Positions 24,159 to 33,045 of a stretch of DNA of 64,000 nucleotides are shown piece after piece. Under the pieces are notes generated by a model that was given only the letters and a program-made list of their open reading frames with translations, was not told where the DNA came from and ran no database searches. Both the position numbers and the translations under genes were made by a program. The stretch covers positions 2,204,666 to 2,268,665 of the forward strand of contig JADKHK010000013.1 in NCBI GenBank assembly GCA_016721845.1, in the 5' to 3' direction. The DNA comes from Lysobacterales bacterium. GTDB taxonomy: Bacteria > Pseudomonadota > Gammaproteobacteria > Xanthomonadales > Ahniellaceae. Every line of letters begins with the position of its first letter. The stretch's first letter is position 1.

Positions 24159-24479
24159 ATGCGCAAGAAACCGCTGTACAAGATCAGTTTCCTGAACCAG
24201 GGCAAGAGCTACGAGCTGTATGCGCGCTCGGTGCATTCCTCGGACCTGTGGGGCTTCACGACGATCAGCGATCTCGTGTTCGACGAGGCCAGCAGCGTGA
24301 TCGTCGATCCGTCCGAAGAGAAACTGCGTGACGAGTTCAAGGACACGAAATCCCTGCACCTGCCGATCCAGGCGATCCTGCGCATCGAGGAAGTGGAACG
24401 CCGCGGCACCGCGTCGATCCGCGATGCCGCGAGCGGCGACAAGATCACGCCCTTCCCGATGCCACCCAAACCGGGTTGA
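24159..24479 (+). CDS. DUF1820 family protein
   Basis: 106 residues from ATG 24159. The sequence KKPLYKISFLNQGKSYELYARSV...LWGFTTISDLVF and the KSLHLPIQAILRIEEV segment match the DUF1820 family, restricted mainly to Gammaproteobacteria and of unknown function. Its stop codon abuts the stop of the convergent outer-membrane protein gene with no spacing. Confidence 0.88.
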   Translation: MRKKPLYKISFLNQGKSYELYARSVHSSDLWGFTTISDLVFDEASSVIVDPSEEKLRDEFKDTKSLHLPIQAILRIEEVERRGTASIRDAASGDKITPFPMPPKPG

Positions 24480-25028
24480 TCAGAACGAAATCTGCGCGGC
24501 GATGGTCAGGCCACCGTCACCGCCGCCATTGAAATCGAACCATTCGTAGCCGCCGCGCAGCGAGAACGTGTCGTTCGGCGTCCAACGCACGCCGCCTTCA
24601 AGCATCAGGCCATCGTCTGAATCGTTGACGCGTCGCGAGCCGGCGATGGTGGTGCTCTCGCCCTCGATATCGGCGGTGAAATAGCCGATCTTGGTGTACG
24701 GGGCCCAGGCGGCATCGCCGTACTCATAGACGATGCCGAGCGACCAGCCATCGGCTTCGAGGTCGTAGCCGAGATCGGGGAAGGGACCGAGCTTGCGCTG
24801 GCCGAAATCGTGGTAAGCCGCCTCGACCGCGAAGTTCTCGTTGATCCAGATGCCGCCGAAGGCTCGCGCGAACGCGTCATTGTCTTCTTTCAGCGTGGCA
24901 CCCGGCCCGACCCGAACCTGGTTGGCGTCGGGTGCCTGGGTGATGCCGACGCCGACATAGCCATCGAGGGCATGGGCGGACGTGCTTGCGGCCAGCGCCG
25001 CGATCAACAGCAAGGGGGAATAGCGCAT
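24480..25028 (-). CDS. Small outer-membrane beta-barrel protein
   Basis: 182 residues: signal peptide (LLLIAALAASTSAHA) followed by alternating amphipathic strands (GYVGVGITQA, FAVEAAYHDFG, WAPYTKIGYFTADIEG, FSLRGGYEWFDF) and a C-terminal phenylalanine (AQISF), the usual outer-membrane insertion signal. Resembles the eight-stranded OmpA/OmpW-like porin-fold families; it lacks an OmpA peptidoglycan domain. AAGGAA precedes the ATG. Cargo or role unknown. Confidence 0.85.
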   Translation of the reverse strand: MRYSPLLLIAALAASTSAHALDGYVGVGITQAPDANQVRVGPGATLKEDNDAFARAFGGIWINENFAVEAAYHDFGQRKLGPFPDLGYDLEADGWSLGIVYEYGDAAWAPYTKIGYFTADIEGESTTIAGSRRVNDSDDGLMLEGGVRWTPNDTFSLRGGYEWFDFNGGGDGGLTIAAQISF

Positions 25029-25152
25029 GGAACGTTCCTTTCTTCGCAGGCGGCGCGGCGGCCATCGCCACGCCCTCCCCGCATCATCGCCGGCGCCGAT
25101 GAATCCGTCACGAACAGCGCGACCCCCAATGACCTTTGGCGCTGTCGTCGGC

Positions 25153-25545
25153 TCAATTCCCGTGTGTCTTGAAACTGACGCGCGTCAGCCCCTCGTTTTT
25201 CAGCGTGCCCAGCACATCGACGATGTGGGCATAGGCGACCGCGTCGTCGGCATCGATCTCGATGCCCGGGGGCTGCTCACGCGCCGCCAGAAACGCGATC
25301 TCGGCCGCCAGGACGTTGGCGCTGATGCGTTGCCCGTCGAGCGCCAGCGCCCCGTCGCCGGCAATGCGCAAGCGCAACGGTTCCGGTGGTGGTGGCGGCT
25401 GGTGCTTGACCGGTTGCGGCAATGTCAGCACCAGACGATCGGTCAGGGTCGGTGCGGTGATCATGAAGATGATCAGCAGCACGAGCAGGACGTCGACGAG
25501 CGGCGTGACATTGATCTGGGCGATGGGTGCGGCGTTCTGCGACAT
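25153..25545 (-). CDS. ExbD/TolR-type biopolymer transport protein
   Basis: 130 residues from ATG 25545, with GGGAGGAA upstream. N-terminal cytoplasmic stub (AAPIAQINVTP), one membrane helix carrying the proton-path Asp (LVDVLLVLLIIFMITAPT), a proline-rich linker (HQPPPPPEP) and a periplasmic ExbD fold. ExbD works with ExbB and TonB to energise outer-membrane transport. No exbB or tonB gene is adjacent, so its partners must be elsewhere. Confidence 0.88.
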   Translation of the reverse strand: MSQNAAPIAQINVTPLVDVLLVLLIIFMITAPTLTDRLVLTLPQPVKHQPPPPPEPLRLRIAGDGALALDGQRISANVLAAEIAFLAAREQPPGIEIDADDAVAYAHIVDVLGTLKNEGLTRVSFKTHGN

Positions 25546-25667
25546 GGGGGTTCCTCCCGACCGGATGGTCGAGACGGACAACGGCGCGAGTGACGAATCG
25601 GGGTTCCGCAGTGGCGTAACGAACCGTTCATCGCACACTTCGGAGAATGCGCGCCTTCGAGGGACGA

Positions 25668-26702
25668 ATGATGCGACAGACGATGGAATGGCGAGCGGCT
25701 TTGCTGTTGGTGGTGGCAAGCCTGTGTGCGACGGCGCAGGACACCCCCGAAGTCACCCGGCAAATGGATGCGGTCGAGGTATCGGGCCTGCAACCCGGGC
25801 CGAGCCTGTGGCGGGTCAGCCGGGGCGAGAACGAGATGTGGATTCTCGGCACGCTGACGCCGGTACCGAAACGCATGCAATGGGAAGCGGCCGATGTCGA
25901 CAGCATCATCCGCGATTCGCAGCAGGTATTGCTCGGTCCGACCATCAACGTGCGCTCCGACATCGGCTTCTTCGCACAACTCGCGCTGGTGCCGAAACTG
26001 TTCGCGATCCGCAAGAATCCGGGCAAGGAGACGCTGCCGGACGTGCTGCCCCCCGAGGTCTACGCGCGCTGGAAAGCATTGTCGAAACAGTACTTCCGGT
26101 CGACCCGCGGACTGGAGAAGCGCCGACCGATCTTTGTCGCGCAGGAGTTGTACAAGGAGGCGATCGACGTTGCCGGACTGCGCGACAACGACGGCGTGAT
26201 CGAACGCGCGAGCAAACTCGCGAAGAAGGCCAAGGTTCCGGTCGAATCACCCAAGGTCATCGTCATGGTCAAGGACATGAAGGGCCTGCTCGCCGAATTC
26301 GCAGACACCACGCTCGACGACGTCGCCTGCCTCGACAAGACCATGACCTATGTGGAGCACGACCTCGACACCATGCGCCGGCGCGCGAACGCCTGGGCCG
26401 CGGGCGATGTCGATGCGTTGCGCGCGATGGCTTTTACCGACAGCTACGACACTTGCCTGCGCAGTCTGTTCGGTGCCCCAAACCTCGAGAAATTCGGTTT
26501 CGTGAACCTGCGCGAGCGCGCCCGCGACGCTTGGCTGGAAGCGGCGGAAAAAGCACTGAAGGCGAATCACAGCACGTTCGCAGTATTGCCCATGGGCCAG
26601 TTGCTGCGCGAAGACGGTTACGCCGCCGAACTGCGCAAGCGCGGCTACACCGTCGAGGCGCCGGGTGAAGAATCCGCCATCGACGCGAGCGCGATTCCTT
26701 GA
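25668..26702 (+). CDS. TraB/GumN family protein
   Basis: 344 residues with a signal-peptide-like start (WRAALLLVVASLCATAQ). GumN/TraB signatures: SLWRVSRGENEMWILGTLTPVP near the N-terminus (equivalent to the HxxGT entry region, here with Leu-Thr), and NHSTFAVLPMGQLLREDGYAAELRKRGYTVE at the C-terminus. TraB-fold proteins are proposed metal-dependent peptidases or chaperones. GAGGGA lies just before ATG 25668; ATG 25671 or 25683 are alternatives. The two family His residues look replaced, so activity is doubtful. Confidence 0.75.
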   Translation: MMRQTMEWRAALLLVVASLCATAQDTPEVTRQMDAVEVSGLQPGPSLWRVSRGENEMWILGTLTPVPKRMQWEAADVDSIIRDSQQVLLGPTINVRSDIGFFAQLALVPKLFAIRKNPGKETLPDVLPPEVYARWKALSKQYFRSTRGLEKRRPIFVAQELYKEAIDVAGLRDNDGVIERASKLAKKAKVPVESPKVIVMVKDMKGLLAEFADTTLDDVACLDKTMTYVEHDLDTMRRRANAWAAGDVDALRAMAFTDSYDTCLRSLFGAPNLEKFGFVNLRERARDAWLEAAEKALKANHSTFAVLPMGQLLREDGYAAELRKRGYTVEAPGEESAIDASAIP

Positions 26703-26706
26703 GTGT

Positions 26707-27408
26707 TCAACTTCGTCTGACCAGACCGAGTGCATCGAGGGCCGGCGCGAGCTTCTGTGCCGCGAGATCGATATTCGCGCCGAACGGGCAGTCGGCCAGC
26801 AGCGGCGCGTCGAGCTCCTCGCGCACCGACGCGACCACTTCGTCCGGATAACGGCAATCGGGGTCGACGCGATTCGCGATCCAGCCCACCAGTTCGCACT
26901 TGTCGGCCCGGATCGCGATTTCGCTGAGGATGGCGTGGTTGATGCAGCCGAGGCGGATGGCGACCACCAGCACCACCGGCAACTTCAGGGCGCGCACCAG
27001 ATCGGCCTGCATCAAGTGATCGGAATAGGGAATCGCCCAACCGCCGGCGCCTTCAACAACGATCGCATGCGCACCCAGCGACAGCGCCTGATGGGCAGCC
27101 AGCAAGGGCGGCAACTCGATCTCGCGCCCGGCATGCGCCGCGGCGAGATGCGGCGCAATCGGTTCCGGCAACGCGATCGGATTCATCAAGGCGAGATCGG
27201 GCGTCGGTGTGGTCGAATAGGCGCGCAGCTTCTCGGCGTCGTCGCTGATCCATTCCTCGCCGCGGCGTTCGCAACCGCTGGCGACTGGCTTGTAGCCGTA
27301 GGCCTTCAGCGCCCGGCGCCGGATCGCCAGAAGCAGCGCGCTGCTGATGTGGGTCTTGCCGACGCCGGTGTCGGTGCCGGTGACGAAGAATGAGATCGGC
27401 GATGTCAT
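26707..27408 (-). CDS. bioD: ATP-dependent dethiobiotin synthetase
   Basis: 233 residues. It closes the ureido ring of dethiobiotin from diaminononanoate, CO2 and ATP. P-loop GTDTGVGKT, substrate-binding YKPVASG, VEGAGGW motif and RLGCINH, all as in BioD. It is not adjacent to other bio genes here. It converges with the TraB gene (four bases between stops) and diverges from the sulfoxide reductase. Confidence 0.95.
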   Translation of the reverse strand: MTSPISFFVTGTDTGVGKTHISSALLLAIRRRALKAYGYKPVASGCERRGEEWISDDAEKLRAYSTTPTPDLALMNPIALPEPIAPHLAAAHAGREIELPPLLAAHQALSLGAHAIVVEGAGGWAIPYSDHLMQADLVRALKLPVVLVVAIRLGCINHAILSEIAIRADKCELVGWIANRVDPDCRYPDEVVASVREELDAPLLADCPFGANIDLAAQKLAPALDALGLVRRS

Positions 27409-27468
27409 GCGCGGAGCTTATCGGCTCACGCTGTTAAACTGCGCGTCCTGCTGGACTGGAAAGCTGCC

Positions 27469-27981
27469 GTGTTCGAAGCACCGACCCTCACCACGACCGA
27501 CAAGCCGACGCTGTATCGCGAACTCGTGGCGCAGGCGCGCGCGCTGATGGCGGACGAGCGCGACCGCATCGCGAATGCCGCGAATTTCGCGGCGCTGGTC
27601 TATCACGCGCTGCCGCAATTGAACTGGTGCGGCTTCTACTTCTACGACGGCTGCGAACTGGTGGTCGGTCCGTTCCAGGGCAAGCCGGCGTGCGTGCGCA
27701 TCGCGCTCGGCGAGGGTGTCTGCGGCACCGCCGCGACCACCAGGCAGACCCAGCTGGTGGCCGACGTGCACGCGTTTCCCGGCCACATCGCCTGCGACTC
27801 GGCCTCCGAATCCGAGATCGTGGTCCCGATGTTCGACGGCCATGGCTTCCTGATCGGCGTCTGGGATGTCGACAGCCCGGTGCTGAACCGCTTCGACGAG
27901 GACGACCGCCGCGGCATGGAAGCCCTGGTCGAGACCTGGATCGAACTGAACGACCCCACCCGCTTCGAGGCTGCCGCATGA
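27469..27981 (+). CDS. msrC: Free methionine-(R)-sulfoxide reductase (GAF-domain)
   Basis: 170 residues, a single GAF domain. The three catalytic cysteines are C75 (GKPAC), C85 (GEGVCGTA) and C109 (HIACDSASESEIVVP), with the 10- and 24-residue spacing of E. coli fRMsr (84/94/118). It reduces free Met-R-SO using thioredoxin. The start is GTG, with GGAAAG upstream. The stop overlaps the next start as ATGA. Confidence 0.93.
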   Translation: MFEAPTLTTTDKPTLYRELVAQARALMADERDRIANAANFAALVYHALPQLNWCGFYFYDGCELVVGPFQGKPACVRIALGEGVCGTAATTRQTQLVADVHAFPGHIACDSASESEIVVPMFDGHGFLIGVWDVDSPVLNRFDEDDRRGMEALVETWIELNDPTRFEAAA

Positions 27982-28400
27982 GCACCGTCAAGATCCGCAA
28001 CGTCGGGCCGAAGTCGGCGGCGTGGTTGCGCCAGGTCGGCATCAAGACCGACGACGAGGTGCGCGCGATCGGCGCACTTGAAGTCTTCATGAAGGTCAAA
28101 CGCGCCGGCTTCAAGCCGAGCCTGAACCTGTTGTATGCACTCGAAGGCGCGGTGCTGGATTGCCACTGGACCGCGCTCACGGCCGAACGCAAGAGCGAAC
28201 TCGTGCTCGAGGCGAATGCGCGCGACGCCGGCCTGCCGAAGAAGAACTACACCTGGTGGCGCCAGGCCCATGCCGGCGCCGGCCCGGTATCGCAGACCGA
28301 CAGCGAATCCGCACCGCGCGAAGAGCGCGAAGACGATCACGGCGTGCAGGAACTCGGCACGCCCGACTTCGGCGGCGGCGGCTTCGACTCGCACGACTGA
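27978..28400 (+). CDS. TfoX C-terminal domain protein
   Basis: 140 residues. Residues 1-85 match the TfoX/Sxy C-terminal domain, a helix-hairpin-helix-like fold (IRNVGPKSAAWLRQVGI, DEVRAIGALEVFMKVKRAG, LNLLYALEGAV). The last 45 residues are acidic and Gly/Ser-rich, probably disordered. It lacks the N-terminal TfoX domain of competence regulators. Translationally coupled to the sulfoxide reductase by a 4-base overlap; the functional link is unknown. Confidence 0.88.
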   Translation: MSTVKIRNVGPKSAAWLRQVGIKTDDEVRAIGALEVFMKVKRAGFKPSLNLLYALEGAVLDCHWTALTAERKSELVLEANARDAGLPKKNYTWWRQAHAGAGPVSQTDSESAPREEREDDHGVQELGTPDFGGGGFDSHD

Positions 28401-28447
28401 TCGGCAGCAGAGCAATTGCTCCACAGCGACCCACACACCCTGCCACG

Positions 28448-29092
28448 ATGAGTCACGCCCATTCCCTGCGCGAAGAAGTCGCCAATGCGTTGACGCACGG
28501 ACTCGGCGTCGTCGCGGCACTGTGCGGCTCGTCGGTGCTGATCACGCTGGCGGCGATCCATGGCGATATCTGGAAGCTCGGCAGCGTCATCGTCTATGGC
28601 GTCACGCTGGTCCTGCTCTATGTCGCCTCGACCCTCTACCACGCCGTGCCGCACGCGAAGGCCAAGGCGCGACTCAAGGTCTTCGACCATTGCGCCATCT
28701 ATCTGCTGATCGCCGGCACCTACACGCCGATTTCGTTGATCGCCCTGCGCGACAACTGGGGCTGGTGGCTGTTCGGCGCAATATGGACCCTGGCCATGCT
28801 CGGGGTGATCTTCAAGCTGTTCTTTACCGGCCGCTTCAAGCTCGCGTCGACGATCATCTACGTCGCCATGGGCTGGCTGGTCGTCGTCGCGATCAAGCCG
28901 GTGCTGCAGAACCTCGACAACTGGACGCTGGGCTGGCTGTTCGTGGGCGGTGTGTTCTACACCGGCGGCACCTGGTTCTACATGCACCAGAAGCTGCGCT
29001 ATGCGCACGCCATCTGGCACGTCTTCGTGCTGGCCGGCAGCATCAGCCACTACATCGCGGTGATGTCGCTGGTGCTGCGGCCCGTCGCCTGA
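28448..29092 (+). CDS. Hemolysin III / PAQR-type membrane protein (TrhA-like)
   Basis: 214 residues with seven predicted membrane helices. PAQR metal-site residues are visible: His in STLYHAVPH, FDHCAIYLLIAGTYTP, and HAIWHVFVLAGSISHY at the end. The bacterial family is linked to membrane-fluidity or fatty-acid homeostasis rather than real haemolysis. Start ATG 28448; longer upstream frame is the shadow of the TfoX gene. Confidence 0.9.
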   Translation: MSHAHSLREEVANALTHGLGVVAALCGSSVLITLAAIHGDIWKLGSVIVYGVTLVLLYVASTLYHAVPHAKAKARLKVFDHCAIYLLIAGTYTPISLIALRDNWGWWLFGAIWTLAMLGVIFKLFFTGRFKLASTIIYVAMGWLVVVAIKPVLQNLDNWTLGWLFVGGVFYTGGTWFYMHQKLRYAHAIWHVFVLAGSISHYIAVMSLVLRPVA

Positions 29093-29157
29093 CGTCGATT
29101 GGCGCTGGCGGCGTGCAATCGGGATAATGCGGTGTTGCGGCGCCTGATTCGATCCCG

Positions 29158-30561
29158 ATGAATTTCAATTCCTGGACGTTCGTCCTGTTCTTCCTCGTCG
29201 TGTACGCGATGGTGGCGCCGATGCGTCGCTATTCGACACTGCACAAGTGGGTCCTGCTGCTGGCCAGCTGGTACTTCTACGCGTCGTGGAACTGGCAGTA
29301 CCTGGGCCTGATCCTGTTCTCGACCGTGTTCGACTACTGGGTCGGGCTGCATTTCGCGAAAACCCTGCATCCGAAGCGACTGATCACGATCAGCGTGATC
29401 GGCAACCTGGGCGTGCTTGCCTTCTTCAAGTACGCGAATTTCGTGATCACCAGCGCCAACGACGTCGCGGCGGCAGCCGGCACTGCGCTGCACTTCAGCG
29501 CCATTGATGTGCTGCTGCCGGTCGGCATCTCGTTCTACACGTTTCAGAGCATGAGCTACACCATCGACGTGTACCGTGGCGAACTCAAACCGCGTCGCAG
29601 CCTGCTCGACTACGCTCTGTTCATCGCGTTCTTCCCGCAACTGGTGGCCGGCCCGATCGTGCGCGCCAGCGAGTTCTTCCACGAACTCGACCATCCCAAG
29701 CGCCTGCCGTGGAAGGAGATCGCGTACGCGATCACGCTGATCATGTTCGGCTTCGTGAAGAAGGTGGTGTTCGCGGATTCGCTCGCGGCAGCCACCGACC
29801 CGATCTGGAACAACTTGTCCGGCAGCGATCCCGCAGCGGTACTGCTGGCGATCTATGGTTTCGCTTTCCAGATCTATTTCGATTTTTCCGGCTATACCGA
29901 CATCGCCATCGGTATCGCGCTGCTGTTCGGCTTCCGCTTTCCGCAGAATTTCAATTACCCGTATATCGCGACCAGCCTGCAGGAGTTCTGGCGGCGCTGG
30001 CACATGACGCTGTCGCGCTGGTTGCGCGACTACCTGTACATCGCACTCGGCGGCAATCGCAACGGCCCGACGCGCACCCAGGTCAATCTCATGTTGACGA
30101 TGCTGCTCGGTGGCCTTTGGCACGGCGCGAGCTGGAATTTCGTGATCTGGGGCGGCATTCATGGCCTCTGGCTGGCCATCGAGCGCAGCCTGCTCTTCCG
30201 GATTCCGGGCTGGCAGTCGAACGCCCTCGGCATGCGAGTATTCCGCTGGTTCCTGACCTTCCACCTGGTCTGCTTCGCGTGGATCTTCTTCCGCGCGCCC
30301 GACCTCGCGTCCAGCCTTTTGGTGCTGGACAAGCTCGGCGACCTGTTCGACGCCTCCGCCGGCCTGGCGGCGCTGCAAATGCTGGCCCTCGCGCTCGCCG
30401 CCTTCCTGCTGCTGCATTTCGCGGGCGCGCGCTACCGACTGAAGCATCGTATCGGCGAGGGTCCGCTGTGGCTGCATTCGAGCGCGACACTGGCCTGCCT
30501 GCTGATCATGATCTTGTTCACGCCGCAGTTTTCGGCACCGTTCATCTACTTCCAGTTCTGA
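29158..30561 (+). CDS. MBOAT family O-acyltransferase (AlgI-like)
   Basis: 467 residues with about 11 membrane helices. AlgI-type motifs: ASWYFYASWNWQYL, LPVGISFYTFQSMSYTIDVYRG, FFPQLVAGPIVRA, FDFSGYTDIAIGIALLFG, and the catalytic-His block LWHGASWNFVIWGGIHG. Such enzymes move acyl (usually acetyl) groups across the inner membrane to decorate exopolysaccharide, peptidoglycan or teichoic acids. One base separates its stop from the SGNH-like partner gene. No polysaccharide synthesis genes are nearby, so the acceptor is unknown. Confidence 0.92.
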   Translation: MNFNSWTFVLFFLVVYAMVAPMRRYSTLHKWVLLLASWYFYASWNWQYLGLILFSTVFDYWVGLHFAKTLHPKRLITISVIGNLGVLAFFKYANFVITSANDVAAAAGTALHFSAIDVLLPVGISFYTFQSMSYTIDVYRGELKPRRSLLDYALFIAFFPQLVAGPIVRASEFFHELDHPKRLPWKEIAYAITLIMFGFVKKVVFADSLAAATDPIWNNLSGSDPAAVLLAIYGFAFQIYFDFSGYTDIAIGIALLFGFRFPQNFNYPYIATSLQEFWRRWHMTLSRWLRDYLYIALGGNRNGPTRTQVNLMLTMLLGGLWHGASWNFVIWGGIHGLWLAIERSLLFRIPGWQSNALGMRVFRWFLTFHLVCFAWIFFRAPDLASSLLVLDKLGDLFDASAGLAALQMLALALAAFLLLHFAGARYRLKHRIGEGPLWLHSSATLACLLIMILFTPQFSAPFIYFQF

Positions 30562-30562
30562 C

Positions 30563-31678
30563 ATGCGGCCGATCCTGTTCCGACTTCTGCTTCCCGCCAT
30601 CGGCCTCGTTGCCATCGAGGCGGCGTTCCGCCTTGGTGCGTGGGATCCGCTGGTGCCACCGCAAAGCCATTCCGGCACCACCATCCGCATGCGCGACGCG
30701 GTACAGGATCACCGTGACCGCATCGACATCGCCACGCTCGGCAGTTCGCGCGCCGAGTACGGTCTGGACCACGCCGCACTGGCGGCAGCTGCCCGCGGCC
30801 ATGGGCTGGTGCACGCGAACCTGAGCATGCCGGGTTCGCACTGGATGACGATCATCGAACAGTCGCGCTGGCTGCGGCGCGAACGCCCGGACGTGCAAGG
30901 TGTCGTGATCGCACTATCGGCGGCCGACATGACCTGGACCAGCAATGGCAGCTACGAACTCGCGATCGTGCAGCCCCTGCAATCGCCCTGGCAGGTCGAG
31001 GACGATGTGCGCGCGCAATTCGTGCCCGGCGACCTGAGCACGTACGGTGCCTATTCGGCCCTGTTCGGCTATCGGCAGGCGGTGCAGTTCGCGCTGCAAT
31101 CGCCCCGCGAATTGTTTCGGACGCTCAACTGGTTCCGCAGCTACGGCCAGCATCCCTTGTTCGACGGGCCGCACATCGAGCAGGACCTGTGCGGACTGCC
31201 GATGGCCACCGTCGCAGAATGCGCCGGGGCCACGGCAGCGACGCCCGAGCAGCAGACGCCGATCGATCAATGCAAGTCGCTGCTTCCGAGCGTCGGCCTG
31301 TCGCCGGACTGGAGCGGCCTGCGCGCCGACACGCTGGGCGAGGAACGGCGCGCCCTGCTCGAACTGCGCCAGACCCAGATCCGCGACATGGACTGGCCGC
31401 AGCCGCCGGTCGTGGTGCTGATGCCGATCACCCATGTGTGGCGCAAGGAACTGCTGCCCAAGGGCAGCATCGCCTGGGCGCACATGGTGCTGGATCCGCT
31501 GGCCGCGTCCGGCGAGATCGTGCTGATCGACGTGAGCACGACGTTCGACGACGGCGACCGCACCCGCTGCGATCTCTTTTTCGATCTTTACCACCAGAAC
31601 CAGACCGGCGCGCAGGTGCTCACCCGGCAAATCCTGCCGCAGATCGAGCGTGCGCTGTACACGCCGACACGCGGCTGA
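30563..31678 (+). CDS. SGNH-like periplasmic acyltransferase partner of the MBOAT protein
   Basis: 371 residues: an N-terminal membrane anchor (LFRLLLPAIGLVAIEAAFRLG) and an alpha/beta domain with block-I-like IATLGSSRAEYG and block-V-like FDLYHQNQTGA (Asp..His), the SGNH/AlgX-AlgJ layout. Proposed to take acyl groups exported by the MBOAT protein and transfer them to a periplasmic acceptor. The one-base gap to the MBOAT gene supports this. Sequence similarity outside the motifs is weak, so family assignment is inferred. Confidence 0.7.
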   Translation: MRPILFRLLLPAIGLVAIEAAFRLGAWDPLVPPQSHSGTTIRMRDAVQDHRDRIDIATLGSSRAEYGLDHAALAAAARGHGLVHANLSMPGSHWMTIIEQSRWLRRERPDVQGVVIALSAADMTWTSNGSYELAIVQPLQSPWQVEDDVRAQFVPGDLSTYGAYSALFGYRQAVQFALQSPRELFRTLNWFRSYGQHPLFDGPHIEQDLCGLPMATVAECAGATAATPEQQTPIDQCKSLLPSVGLSPDWSGLRADTLGEERRALLELRQTQIRDMDWPQPPVVVLMPITHVWRKELLPKGSIAWAHMVLDPLAASGEIVLIDVSTTFDDGDRTRCDLFFDLYHQNQTGAQVLTRQILPQIERALYTPTRG

Positions 31679-31679
31679 G

Positions 31680-32270
31680 TCAACTCGGCTTCAAGGCCGC
31701 GAACGCACGTGCGTCTTCCGGCCACGCATCGCTGGCGCGGATCACCGGCAGGACATCCTCGACCGTGTCGACGAACTGCCATATCGCCGCATGCGCCTCG
31801 CCCATCATGCGTTCGCGGATGGTGTGCTGCAGGAAATCGCGCAGGCCGTCGTAGTAGCCCCGCGTGTTCACGAACACGATCGGCTTCAGGTACAGGCCGA
31901 GGCGCTTCAGGGTAATCGCCTCGAACACTTCCTCCAGCGTGCCGCAACCGCCGGGCAGGGCGACCACGGCATCCGATCCGGTCAGCAGCCGATGCTTGCG
32001 CTCGCGCATGTCCTCGACGATGTCGAGCGTCGCCAATCCGGGATGCTGCCATTCCACTTCGGTCATGAAGCGCGGAATGATCCCGACCACATGACCTTGC
32101 CGGGACAACGCGCCGTCGGCTAGGGCGCCCATCGAGCCCATGCCGCCGCCGCCATACACCGTGGTGCAACCGGCGTCGGCCAGCAATTCGCCGAGGCGGA
32201 AAGCCGAGCGGTGGTAGTCCGGATCACATTGTGCGCTGGACGCGCAATAGACGCAGATGCGCATGGCCAT
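31680..32270 (-). CDS. LOG family protein (TIGR00730, nucleoside 5'-monophosphate phosphoribohydrolase type)
   Basis: 196 residues with a Rossmann fold: RICVYCASS start, YGGGGMGSMGALADGAL and the diagnostic PGGCGTLEE motif. LOG enzymes release the base from (cytokinin or other) nucleoside monophosphates; older annotations call them lysine decarboxylases. Start ATG 32270 sits one base after the rhodanese stop, so it is probably the last gene of the bigR-rhodanese-LOG unit. Converges with the SGNH gene, with one base between the stops. Confidence 0.9.
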   Translation of the reverse strand: MAMRICVYCASSAQCDPDYHRSAFRLGELLADAGCTTVYGGGGMGSMGALADGALSRQGHVVGIIPRFMTEVEWQHPGLATLDIVEDMRERKHRLLTGSDAVVALPGGCGTLEEVFEAITLKRLGLYLKPIVFVNTRGYYDGLRDFLQHTIRERMMGEAHAAIWQFVDTVEDVLPVIRASDAWPEDARAFAALKPS

Positions 32271-32271
32271 C

Positions 32272-32637
32272 TCAACCGCGACCGACCGGCAGGCCGGCAC
32301 CGACCCAGGCCATCAGCCCGCCCTGCAGATTGACGGCGCGTTCGCCCAAGTTCGATTGCAACCGGGCGCAGGCGCTGCCCGAGCGTGCACCGCTGCGACA
32401 GATGATCAACACGTCGCCATGGCCATGGGCGAGACCGGCGCGCTCAAGCGCGGCCATGCCCTCGCGATCGATGCAGGACAGCGGAACATTGACTGCGCTG
32501 GCGATGGAGCCCTGTGCGAATTCCTCGGGCTCGCGCACATCCACCACCTGGGCACCGGCATTGATGCGACGTACCGCCTCCTGCGGCGTGACTGCGTTGC
32601 CGCCCAGACCCAGCAAGGATTTGATTTGCGAGAACAT
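32272..32637 (-). CDS. Single-domain rhodanese (cytoplasmic)
   Basis: 121 residues. Rhodanese signatures VVDVREPEEFAQGSI and the active loop ICRSGARSG with a catalytic cysteine; ends with GGLMAWVGAGLPV. It accepts and passes sulfane sulfur. The N-terminal FSQIKSLLGLG is a short hydrophobic extension. It sits 13 bases behind the persulfide-responsive regulator gene, consistent with handling sulfane sulfur formed by the divergent sulfide oxidoreductase. Confidence 0.92.
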   Translation of the reverse strand: MFSQIKSLLGLGGNAVTPQEAVRRINAGAQVVDVREPEEFAQGSIASAVNVPLSCIDREGMAALERAGLAHGHGDVLIICRSGARSGSACARLQSNLGERAVNLQGGLMAWVGAGLPVGRG

Positions 32638-32650
32638 GGGTAATGACTCC

Positions 32651-33010
32651 TCAGGAACAGATGCGAGCGGGCGTTGTGCCCGGACAATAGACATCGTGCA
32701 GGGTACGGATGACCTCAAGGGCCGGGCCCGCAGCAAGGCTGTAGAACACCGTCTGCGCCTCCTTGCGCGTCGCCACGAGGCCTTCGTCGCGAAGTTTCGC
32801 GAGGTGTTGCGACAAGGCCGACTGGCTGAGTTCGATGTCGCGGTTGATCTCGCCCACCGAACGTTCGCCCTCGACCAGCAGGCAGAGCACCCGCAGTCGC
32901 TGCGGATGCGCCATCGCTTTGAGCAAGTCGGCGGCCAACTCGGCCTGTGCGGCCATCGCGGCCGCCATGGTCGGTGCCGATGCGGCAACGCGGCGAGTCG
33001 ATCGGGTCAT
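32651..33010 (-). CDS. bigR: BigR/SqrR-type persulfide-sensing ArsR repressor
   Basis: 119 residues with an ArsR winged helix (LLKAMAHPQRLRVLCLL, LSQSALSQHLAKLRDEGLV, KEAQTVFYSL). The two sensor cysteines are C43 and C109, with the 66-residue spacing of BigR (42/108) and SqrR (41/107), which form a disulfide or polysulfide bridge and leave DNA when sulfide or persulfide rises. An additional C118 is present. The metal-binding ELCVCDL box of classical ArsR is replaced. AGGAGG precedes the ATG. It is divergent from sqr across a palindrome-bearing intergenic region, so it likely represses both units. Confidence 0.9.
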   Translation of the reverse strand: MTRSTRRVAASAPTMAAAMAAQAELAADLLKAMAHPQRLRVLCLLVEGERSVGEINRDIELSQSALSQHLAKLRDEGLVATRKEAQTVFYSLAAGPALEVIRTLHDVYCPGTTPARICS

Positions 33011-33045
33011 GCGTGGCCTCCTTTGCCCGCAGATGCAGGCGACAC

